From: Deltaproteobacteria bacterium | GTDB taxonomy: Bacteria; Desulfobacterota; Binatia; UBA9968 | Assembly (NCBI GenBank): GCA_016193465.1 | Contig: JACPSE010000112.1 | Location: 1 to 32,509, forward strand | DNA length: 32,509 bases | Direction of reading: 5' to 3' | Shown here: piece after piece, positions 7,805 to 15,012 of the stretch | Layout: every line of letters begins with the position of its first letter | Numbering within the stretch: the first letter of the stretch is position 1 | Translations under genes and position numbers: made by a program | The notes under the pieces: model-generated | Told to the model about the DNA's origin: nothing | Database searches by the model: none | The model's input: only the letters and a program-made list of their open reading frames with translations

Positions 7805-7817
7805 GCCCCGACTTGTT

Positions 7818-9341
7818 ATGTCGAAACTCAAATCGAAAGGTTATCGTTGGCTTCCTCTCAGGGAGGCATGGGAGTCGCTCCCTGAGATCGATACTGCCGA
7901 GTTTAATGAACTCTCTCCTGGCTACGAAGGAGTCTGGTGCCGTTACCTTTGGACCACCACCTACTTCCAGCAATTCTTTCGTGACGTGGTCGTTGTCACG
8001 CATGGCCCGCTTTCGTGTGTTGCGGCCGTAAAGAACTTTAAGCAGACCCATTACTCTCTTCACTCGGCCCTTCCTTTTGCCCATTCCCCTTGCAGCAACA
8101 TGGATGAGAATGCCGTCATCATGGGGGGAACCGACATTTTGGCCGATACCTTGAGGCGGGTGGACCGGGAGTACCGTCCTAAGCTCATTATCATTACGGA
8201 TACGTGCGCCTCGTACATGATTCACGATGACGTCGACGCGGTGATTGTAGAGATTACCCCTGAGGTCGACGCAAAAATCGTTTATACCCCAAGCCCAGGC
8301 TTCGCCGGGGTACAGTGCGGCAAGGCGGTGGAGGCGATGGGTCCCTTGGTGGCCTCGCTTATGGATCCGCCCGGCGAAGTCGACCCAGAGGGGGTCAACG
8401 TGCTGGGCCTCTACTATGATACCCGCTTCACAGAAGCTGAGGGACGGAAGCACGGGGGCAACACTGAAGCTTATCGCCATTTGATCGAGGGTATCGGCCT
8501 CAAACTCCACCGGATTATGAACGCGGGTGACCACGATTATCTGCGCACTGCCCCAAATGCCCGGGTCAATGCAATTCATACCGCCATGTGGGGCTATCCG
8601 GTGGCGCGGGCGATGGAGGAACAATTCGGCACTCCTTGGCTCAAAAGGCAACTCCCTATGGGACTTGACGGAATCCGGGCCTGGGTCATGGAGTTGGCTG
8701 AGTTCATGGGCCGGGAAGAAGAAGCAGAGAAGTTTGTCCGATCCGAGGAGGACAAGCTCACTTCCCTGTTTGAAGAGACCAAGAAATGGGTAGAGGGAAA
8801 ATTCCTTCTCGTGGAATGTTCCAGAAATTCTCAGGCAAAGTATGGGGAGATGGTCGCTTACGCTCGTCTTGGCGAAGAGCTAGGGATGAAGCCTTATGTC
8901 TATAGCCTCCATCCCATGGAGTTTAAGTCCCAGACGGATGATCTGTTCGCCGTTGCTGACGTGGAGGGTTTTAACCCACCGGTTTTGGTCGGCCCCTATC
9001 CATACCACGAACCAGTCAACGTAGAAGACGTGATGGCGGATCTCGGAGTGGATCAGGATCAATGTCTCTATATTTACGACGATGTATTCCCATATGCCAA
9101 GAGCGGTAGCTTCGACCCATGTAATGTCCCCCGTTACACGACCTCGTCACAGATGAAGCGTGTCAAGGGATCATCCTTTCTCGGAGTGGGCTATGCCGGC
9201 ACGGCAGCCACCTATCGAGGGTTTATAGAAGCCGTGAAGGTATCACGGCGAAAATCGAGCCCAACCTTCTATGGCCGGGTATGGTCCTCCACCCCATTTG
9301 AATTCCAGTTCGCCAGCCAAAAGGAGAGAACCGCCTCATGA
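7818..9341 (+). CDS. nitrogenase component 1-type oxidoreductase, NifD-like subunit
   Basis: The 507-residue protein aligns by eye with NifD. Cysteines C41 (GVWC), C67 (GPLSC) and C130 (TDTC) sit where NifD has C62, C88 and C154, with the same 26-residue first spacing, and would bind an Fe-S cluster at the subunit interface. The FeMo-cofactor ligands are gone: in the segment NAIHTAMWGYPVARAMEEQF the position of C275 is T255, and near GVGYAG the position of H442 is L455. So it is not an N2-fixing enzyme but a DPOR/COR/CfbD-type reductase with an open active site. The ATG at 7818 is chosen; a TTG at 7800 falls inside the promoter. It overlaps the NifK-like gene by four bases. The substrate is unknown. 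Confidence 0.9.
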   Translation: MSKLKSKGYRWLPLREAWESLPEIDTAEFNELSPGYEGVWCRYLWTTTYFQQFFRDVVVVTHGPLSCVAAVKNFKQTHYSLHSALPFAHSPCSNMDENAVIMGGTDILADTLRRVDREYRPKLIIITDTCASYMIHDDVDAVIVEITPEVDAKIVYTPSPGFAGVQCGKAVEAMGPLVASLMDPPGEVDPEGVNVLGLYYDTRFTEAEGRKHGGNTEAYRHLIEGIGLKLHRIMNAGDHDYLRTAPNARVNAIHTAMWGYPVARAMEEQFGTPWLKRQLPMGLDGIRAWVMELAEFMGREEEAEKFVRSEEDKLTSLFEETKKWVEGKFLLVECSRNSQAKYGEMVAYARLGEELGMKPYVYSLHPMEFKSQTDDLFAVADVEGFNPPVLVGPYPYHEPVNVEDVMADLGVDQDQCLYIYDDVFPYAKSGSFDPCNVPRYTTSSQMKRVKGSSFLGVGYAGTAATYRGFIEAVKVSRRKSSPTFYGRVWSSTPFEFQFASQKERTAS

Positions 9342-10723
9342 TGGAAGTTGTTCCGCTCGCAAGCGACACAAAAATGCGCGACCAGTTTCAACCGGGAGCA
9401 TTTATCGGCTCCATCTTCATCACCAGCGGTATTCTCGACACGGTCAATGTGTATCACGGCGTCTCAGGCTGCAATGCCATGGCGCAGCATTTCCGCGGCG
9501 ACCTGGTGCCTAACGGGGGTTATGTCCCAATTGTCGCAACCGGGTTTTTGGAGACCGAGGCGATCATGGGAGGGGCCACCAAACTGGAGAAGACCCTCAG
9601 AGACATAGTGGATGGCAAGTTAGGGAGAAAGCTGCCCCAATGTATCTGGATCTCCATGAGCGACTGCCCGGCTATAGGCGGGGAAGATATTGAAGGCGTA
9701 GCGCGGGGAATCGCGGCAGAAACAGGAACAAGAATCGTCGCCATCGAAAATGCCGGATTCAAGGGAGGGTTGGCGCGCGGGGCGGAGCTGGCCCTGTGCA
9801 AGATCCTCGATGAGGTGGTCGAACCCTACGACGGGAAGCGGCAAGGGATCAACATGATTGCCCCCTTTCTGATGGGAAGCGCCAATTGGCCTTTTGACAT
9901 CGATCACATGGTGGAACTCCTGCAAGCAGCGGGTGTGAAGGTTAATCTCGTCCTCTCACGCAACATGTCGTTTTCCGATCTGCAGCGTTTCCCCGCCGCC
10001 GAGGCTAACCTGCTCCTCACCTATGACGAGATGCCGGACTTCCAAAAGAGGAGCGAGTCTCTCGGTGTGCCCACCATAACGGATGACCCGGTATTGCCCT
10101 ATGGGATCGGTAATACCGAAAAATGGCTCCTTAATCTCGCGGAGCGTTTTGGCGACGCAGAGAAGGCGAAGCGCTATTTGGTCGAAGCGATGGGCGATGT
10201 GAAGAGAATCCTCTACCGCAACTTCAATTTTAGCTGGATGGCAAGCTTCCTGAGCGACAAATACGCGGCGGTTTGCGGCTATGCCCCCTTTGCCGTGGCC
10301 ATGACCCGCTACCTCTTCCACGACCTCAATATCAGGGTCAAGGTCGTAGGCTTGTGGAGCGAGACCGAGGCCGGGCTCAAGAAAGGCGTGAGCCTGCTGG
10401 AGCCTCTTGGAGATTCGCTGGACTTTACCGTTTTGGAAAATCCTACTTACTTCCAGTTGGGCGAGGCAGTCAAAGAGGCGAAGGTCGACTTCGTCATCGG
10501 CTCCATGCAGGATAAACCCCTTTTCAAGGGTCTCGGCGCGGCCCATCTGAATCTGGCTGGCTTCTACTACTTTAATAACTACAACTTCGTGCCCTGGCCT
10601 TTAGTGGGAGTCAAAGGCTCGCTCAGACTCTTCTCTGAGATCTCCAGGGTGGTGGAGGATGCTTTCTATGAGAGCGAGGCGTGGAAGAAACTAGCCTTTA
10701 TTCCGGGAGACGGAAGGGTTTGA
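9338..10723 (+). CDS. nitrogenase component 1-type oxidoreductase, NifK-like subunit
   Basis: The 461-residue product is the partner of the preceding NifD-like subunit; the ATG overlaps that stop codon (ATGATG) and GGAG lies upstream. C45 (GVSGC) and C110 (MSDC) match NifK C95 and C153. The NifK C70 position (CQPLGA) appears as FQPGAF here, so that ligand is missing. With three cysteines from the partner, five of the six P-cluster ligands remain, which favours a [4Fe-4S]-type cluster over the 8Fe P-cluster. The protein has no membrane or export signal. The heterotetramer would receive electrons from the tandem NifH-like protein encoded at 11597. A CoA-thioester dehydrogenase gene follows after seven bases. 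Confidence 0.9.
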   Translation: MMEVVPLASDTKMRDQFQPGAFIGSIFITSGILDTVNVYHGVSGCNAMAQHFRGDLVPNGGYVPIVATGFLETEAIMGGATKLEKTLRDIVDGKLGRKLPQCIWISMSDCPAIGGEDIEGVARGIAAETGTRIVAIENAGFKGGLARGAELALCKILDEVVEPYDGKRQGINMIAPFLMGSANWPFDIDHMVELLQAAGVKVNLVLSRNMSFSDLQRFPAAEANLLLTYDEMPDFQKRSESLGVPTITDDPVLPYGIGNTEKWLLNLAERFGDAEKAKRYLVEAMGDVKRILYRNFNFSWMASFLSDKYAAVCGYAPFAVAMTRYLFHDLNIRVKVVGLWSETEAGLKKGVSLLEPLGDSLDFTVLENPTYFQLGEAVKEAKVDFVIGSMQDKPLFKGLGAAHLNLAGFYYFNNYNFVPWPLVGVKGSLRLFSEISRVVEDAFYESEAWKKLAFIPGDGRV

Positions 10724-10730
10724 GCAGGAT

Positions 10731-11597
10731 ATGGAAAAGGTTGGCATTATCGGCAGCGGACTCATGGGCACTGGAATCGCCTTTGTGGTGGCGCGGCAGA
10801 TAGAAGGCGAGACCGTAGTCGTCGACGTGGATGAAAAGATCCTGGAGAAGAGCCGGCGCACGGTGGAAGGCCTTGCCGCTCGCGCGGTGGAGAAAGGCCA
10901 GGCCACGCAGGAGGAGGCCGGAAAATGGCTCAAGCGGCTCAACCACACGACCGACAGAAGCGACCTCAAGGGCGCCGCGTTCATCATTGAGGCGGTGCCC
11001 GAAGATCTGGCGCTCAAGTGCCGGCTTTTTACGGAACTCAGCGAAATCTGCGCGCAGGAAACCATCCTCGCCAGCAATACCAGTGGACTTCCAATAACCC
11101 AGATAGCCGCGGGCGCGCGCCATCCTGAGCGGGTTATCGGCACCCACTTTTTCAATCCCGCCCCGGTGATGAAACTGGTGGAGATCGTGCGTGGCTACGC
11201 CACCAGCGAAACAACCATCCAAAAGACGAGAGGGTTTTGTTCTCGCCTGGGAAAAGAGTCCATCCTCGTGGAGAAAGACTACCCAGGCTTCATTACCACG
11301 CGAATCGGGAACGGTTACCTGGCAGAGGCCCTGCGCTGCCTTGAAGAAGGCGTGGGCTCAGCCGGAGATATCGACAAGGGTTGTCGGCTAGCCTACAACT
11401 ACCCCATGGGGCCGTTTGAGCTGATGGATCTGGTCGGCCTGGATACGGTCTTACGGGTCTTCGAATCTCTCCATCAGGTGTACGGAGAGAGATTTCGCCC
11501 CTCCCCCCTGCTCCGTCAGATGGTGTCTGCAGGTCGGCTGGGCAGGAAATCCGGCTCAGGCTTCTACAATTACGCTAAAAAGGAGAAAGGCGCCTGA
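10731..11597 (+). CDS. 3-hydroxyacyl-CoA dehydrogenase family protein inside the nitrogenase-like operon
   Basis: The 288-residue protein has the NAD-binding motif GSGLMGTG (residues 8-15), E87 in the IEAVPE motif, S118 (SNTSG), H139 (THFFNP) and E151, matching the substrate and catalytic residues of 3-hydroxybutyryl-CoA dehydrogenase; the 21-residue Ser-His and 12-residue His-Glu spacings are conserved. The usual Asn of the PGF-x-x-NR motif is Thr (PGFITTR, about residue 190), so the substrate may differ. It would oxidise a 3-hydroxyacyl-CoA with NAD, or act in reverse. It lies seven bases after the NifK-like gene and shares one base with the tandem NifH-like gene, so it is firmly part of the operon. 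This ties the reductase to CoA-thioester chemistry. Confidence 0.9.
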   Translation: MEKVGIIGSGLMGTGIAFVVARQIEGETVVVDVDEKILEKSRRTVEGLAARAVEKGQATQEEAGKWLKRLNHTTDRSDLKGAAFIIEAVPEDLALKCRLFTELSEICAQETILASNTSGLPITQIAAGARHPERVIGTHFFNPAPVMKLVEIVRGYATSETTIQKTRGFCSRLGKESILVEKDYPGFITTRIGNGYLAEALRCLEEGVGSAGDIDKGCRLAYNYPMGPFELMDLVGLDTVLRVFESLHQVYGERFRPSPLLRQMVSAGRLGRKSGSGFYNYAKKEKGA

Positions 11598-13351
11598 TGG
11601 AACAGCCGAGTCGTCAACGTTATCTCATTGTCTATGGCAAGGGGGGTATCGGAAAGACTTCAGTAGCAACCAATCTCGGTGAGGCGCTTGCCCACGAGCA
11701 AGGGCGAAAGGTCATGCTTGTTGGCTGTTCGCCCAAGACCAGTCTCATTGACCTTTACGACCTCACCGGCAACGTCCTCCCCATCCTCGATCTGAAGCGC
11801 AAAGAAGGGGTCAGCGGCCAAAATATCGGCAAGGCGGTATGGCATAGTCCCGAAGGAATTATTTTAACGGAGACCGGCGGACCGGAGCCGGGCATCGGCT
11901 GTGCCGGCGTGGGTTTGCCAACCGCTTTTGGCGAGATAAAGAAATACAAAGGACAGATCGAAGACTTCGATAAGGTGGAGTACAGCATTTATGACCTCAT
12001 TGGTGATGTGGTCTGCGGCGGATTTTCCACTCCGCTGCGCGGCGGGGGGCGAGAGGTGCTCATTATCATCAGCGGTGAGTTGATGGCCATCTACGCCGGC
12101 AACAATATCCTCAGGGCAGTGAAGGCGGTGGGCGGCGACCTGAGGGTTTTGGGATACGTTGTCAACATGCGCGGCGTCCATCGCGAGCAAGAAATCGTTG
12201 ACGCCTTTGCCGCCAGAACGGGAGTGCCCATTCTGGCCTCTATCAAACGGGATCCCATCACTTTCAAAGAGGCCGAGCGGCTCGGCGGACCCGTGGTCCG
12301 CACCGTTTCTGACTCAGAGATCGCCGCCACGTTTCGCGAGCTCGCGCAAAAGGTGGAGCAAGGTCCACCCAAGACGGATCCCCGTCCCATCGACAGCTAT
12401 GATGATCTGTTCCATATGTTCCTAAGTTTTCAGAGCCTCCAGGAAGAGGCGGGAAAAGAGGGGCGGAAAGCCTACAAAAGCAACATCCCGACCAAGCCTG
12501 TAGAACGGGAAAAGTCGCTCAGGATCTCCGTCTATGGGACAGGCGGCATCGGCAAATCGACTGTCTCCGCCAATGTGAGCGCCGCTCTGGTACTGATGGG
12601 AGAAAAGGTCTTTCAGATCGGCTGCGACCCGAAACATGATTCCATTGCCAATCTCTGCGGCGGGCTGAAGCCCACGATCTTGGACGAGATTCAAAAGCGG
12701 GGAGGCGCGCGGGCCATGAACCGCGAGATCCTCAAGCAGTTGATTTTCCCCGGCGTCAACCACAACAGCCATCTCTTTGGGAGTGAGTGCGGCGGCCCGG
12801 TGCCCGGCAAGGGGTGCGCGGGAAAGGGCGTGGATCTGGCCTTAAAGCTGTTTGAAGATCACGGGATCATGGAGGAGTATCAGTTCACGCTTATCCTCTA
12901 CGACGTCCTGGGAGACACTGTCTGCGGCGGATTTGCCCGTCCGTTGAAGTACACCCCGCAGGCTTACATTGTCGCCAACGGGGAGGCGGCCTCTCTGACT
13001 CAGGCAATGAAGATCGCTCAGAGCATCCAGGCGGCAGGCCGGCGTGGTGTGGACGTCGGCATTGGCGGGGTCATCAACAACATGCGCGGCGTTCCACATG
13101 AAGAGGCGATAGTGGAGGAGGCCTTTGGCGCGGTCGGTGTCCCGGTCATCCATCATATTCCCCGCTCCGAGTTGGTCCAGACGGCGGAAAACTTGAGAAC
13201 CACGGTGGTGGAGTCCTTTCCAGAGTCCGAGCAGGCGCAACGCTATATAGAGCTGGCTCGAAAGCTGCGCGAGAACACGCAACGGCACTCCCTCACCCGC
13301 GACGTTCTTTCAAGCCGGGAGATTGTGGCGATTGTGAATAAATACACTTAA
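11597..13351 (+). CDS. tandem NifH-like reductase: two nitrogenase iron-protein domains in one chain
   Basis: The 584-residue protein contains two full NifH-like ATPase domains (about 8-255 and 307-565) joined by a charged 50-residue linker. Each has a P-loop (GKGGIGKTS at 14-22; GTGGIGKST at 314-322), two cluster cysteines (C102 and C140; C407 and C443) and the DxxGD switch (D133/D137; D436/D440). NifH, BchL, BchX and CfbC normally form homodimers holding one [4Fe-4S] cluster, so this chain could fold into a one-chain pseudo-dimer. The halves are unequal: the first keeps the signature Lys (K15) but has CSPK where D39 should be, while the second keeps CDPK (D344, D348) but has T315 at the signature Lys. 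The ADP-ribosylation Arg100 is V105 and K410. It should pass electrons to the NifDK-like pair at the cost of ATP. Confidence 0.92.
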   Translation: MEQPSRQRYLIVYGKGGIGKTSVATNLGEALAHEQGRKVMLVGCSPKTSLIDLYDLTGNVLPILDLKRKEGVSGQNIGKAVWHSPEGIILTETGGPEPGIGCAGVGLPTAFGEIKKYKGQIEDFDKVEYSIYDLIGDVVCGGFSTPLRGGGREVLIIISGELMAIYAGNNILRAVKAVGGDLRVLGYVVNMRGVHREQEIVDAFAARTGVPILASIKRDPITFKEAERLGGPVVRTVSDSEIAATFRELAQKVEQGPPKTDPRPIDSYDDLFHMFLSFQSLQEEAGKEGRKAYKSNIPTKPVEREKSLRISVYGTGGIGKSTVSANVSAALVLMGEKVFQIGCDPKHDSIANLCGGLKPTILDEIQKRGGARAMNREILKQLIFPGVNHNSHLFGSECGGPVPGKGCAGKGVDLALKLFEDHGIMEEYQFTLILYDVLGDTVCGGFARPLKYTPQAYIVANGEAASLTQAMKIAQSIQAAGRRGVDVGIGGVINNMRGVPHEEAIVEEAFGAVGVPVIHHIPRSELVQTAENLRTTVVESFPESEQAQRYIELARKLRENTQRHSLTRDVLSSREIVAIVNKYT

Positions 13352-13360
13352 GAGCCGAAG

Positions 13361-13418
13361 GCAGAATGCAAAATTAAAAACTTTGCATTTTGCAATCTGC
13401 AATTTGCACTTTGCAATG
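13361..13418. repeat. TTTGCA-type intergenic repeat with hairpin
   Basis: The gap between the tandem NifH-like gene and the next aldehyde dehydrogenase is made of TTTGCAATTTGCA-like units. Bases 13361-13372 pair with 13382-13393 to give a 12-bp stem with one G-U pair and a 9-base loop. It could mark the end of the nitrogenase-like transcript or reduce read-through. There is no clean U-tract, so a terminator is not proven. Confidence 0.5.
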
Positions 13419-13437
13419 AGATCTGAGGGGAGAAACC

Positions 13438-14901
13438 ATGGAGCCGGCAAAAAAAGTTGCAGGCGAGAGAAAAGAGCTTTTCATTGATGGCCAGTGGGTG
13501 AAACCCGCTACCGGCCAATACTTCACGCCGATCAACCCGGCAACGGAGGAGGGCATTACAGAGGTGCCCTTGGCGGGCGAGCGGGAAACGGATCTGGCGG
13601 TCACGGCGGCCCGGCGGGCCTTCGAAGAGGGACCCTGGTCCACGATAAAACCGCTGGAGCGGGGCAAGAAAATCTTCCGCATCGCCGAGGTCATGGAACA
13701 GCAGGCAGAGGAGCTGAGCCTGATCGAAAGCCTGGATACGGGAAAACCGCTTTCCTTTACCCGCACGCGAGACGTGCCGTTTGCAATTGATCTACTGCGT
13801 TATTACGCCGGCTGGGCCAACAAGGTTTACGGAACGACCCTTCCTACAGATGAAACCGCTCTTGCCTGCACCGTGAGAGAGCCGGTCGGTGTGGTGGCTA
13901 TCATCACTCCCTGGAACTCTCCTCTCATTCTCTCTTTGATGAAGATCGCACCCGCCCTGGCGATGGGTAACACGCTTATCCACAAGCCGGCCAGTTGGAC
14001 TCCGCTTTCGGCCCTGAAGTTTGCCGAGATCTGTCAGGCAGCGGAGTTGCCGGAAGGTGTCTACAATGTGATCACTGGTCCGGGCGATACAGTGGGAACC
14101 CGGCTGGTCACCCATTCTGACGTAAACAAAGTCTCCTTTACCGGCGAGACCGTGACCGGCAAGGTGATCATGGAAAAGGCCGCCGGGACGCTCAAACGGG
14201 TCTCCTTAGAGCTGGGCGGCAAGTCTCCCCACATCGTCTTCGCCGATGGGGATTTGGAGGCGGCAGCCACCTTTGCCGCCAAAGGGTTCTGTCTAAACCA
14301 GGGCCAGATCTGCTGGGCCGGCTCGCGCCTATTCGTGGATGAAAAGGTTCACGAGCAGTTCCTTGACAAGCTTCTCCGCCATGTCCGGGAAGACTGGACC
14401 GTGGGAGATCCTATGGACGCGAACACGCGCGTCGGGCCATTGATCTCTCGCTCTCACCTCCAGCAGGTTCTCGGCTACATCGAAGACGGGAAAAAAGAGG
14501 GGGCGAAACTGATTTTGGGCGGCGACCGTCCTCCCATGAAGAAAGGTTACTATTTAAATCCGACGGTCTTTGATCAGGTGGACAATCGCATGAAGATCGC
14601 CCGGGAAGAGATCTTTGGACCGGTCCTGGCCGTGATCCCTTTTAAAGAATTCGGTGAAGTTATAGAGAAAGCGAATGATAGCTTCTACGGCCTGGCCGCC
14701 GGCATCTGGACCAAGGACATGAAAAAGGGCTACCAGGCGGCCCGGCGCCTCAAGGCAGGAAGCGTTTGGATCAACTGTTACGGCGCCCTGGATATTATGG
14801 CGCCGTTTGGAGGTTTTAAGCAAAGCGGCTTCGGCCGCGAATTCGGCCAGGAGGTGCTTCCTCTCTTTACCGAGACGAAAACGGTATGGTTCCAGATGTA
14901 A
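13438..14901 (+). CDS. NAD(P)-dependent aldehyde dehydrogenase (second paralogue)
   Basis: The 487-residue enzyme has the motif NPATEE (33-38), catalytic-site N160 (PWNSP), K183 (HKPAS), general base E258 (LELGGK) and nucleophile C292 (GQICWAG), all in normal spacing for the betaine/hydroxymuconic semialdehyde dehydrogenase group. The ATG is preceded by AGGGGAG six bases away. It follows the nitrogenase-like operon after an 86-base repeat-rich gap and may or may not be cotranscribed. It shares layout and motifs with the protein encoded at 2726 but is clearly a separate paralogue. The aldehyde substrate cannot be told. Confidence 0.93.
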   Translation: MEPAKKVAGERKELFIDGQWVKPATGQYFTPINPATEEGITEVPLAGERETDLAVTAARRAFEEGPWSTIKPLERGKKIFRIAEVMEQQAEELSLIESLDTGKPLSFTRTRDVPFAIDLLRYYAGWANKVYGTTLPTDETALACTVREPVGVVAIITPWNSPLILSLMKIAPALAMGNTLIHKPASWTPLSALKFAEICQAAELPEGVYNVITGPGDTVGTRLVTHSDVNKVSFTGETVTGKVIMEKAAGTLKRVSLELGGKSPHIVFADGDLEAAATFAAKGFCLNQGQICWAGSRLFVDEKVHEQFLDKLLRHVREDWTVGDPMDANTRVGPLISRSHLQQVLGYIEDGKKEGAKLILGGDRPPMKKGYYLNPTVFDQVDNRMKIAREEIFGPVLAVIPFKEFGEVIEKANDSFYGLAAGIWTKDMKKGYQAARRLKAGSVWINCYGALDIMAPFGGFKQSGFGREFGQEVLPLFTETKTVWFQM

Positions 14902-14915
14902 GAAGTCTCCGGCAA

Positions 14916-14975
14916 GAACCGTTCAAGCTGTTCAAACTGTTTAAAACGTTTTGAACTATTTGAACGATTTGAACC
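14916..14975. repeat. degenerate TTCAAACGTT-type decamer repeat, copy 3
   Basis: This gap between the aldehyde dehydrogenase and the CoA ligase holds about six units of the TTCAAACTGT/TTTGAACGAT kind seen at 694-763 and 933-996. Bases 14921-14940 are an imperfect inverted repeat of 14946-14965, able to form a stem-loop. A weak terminator or processing site is possible. Confidence 0.6.
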
Positions 14976-15012
14976 ACGGAGCGAGCGATAGCCGATTACC
15001 GAAGACCAAAAT

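Noticed and set aside
7800-7817. TTG start at 7800 for the NifD-like gene
   Set aside because: It overlaps the -12 element of the predicted promoter; the ATG at 7818 is the next in-frame choice.
7818-13351. N2-fixing nitrogenase
   Set aside because: Both FeMo-cofactor ligands of NifD are replaced (T255, L455), one P-cluster cysteine is missing, and no nifE, nifN or nifB-like gene is present.
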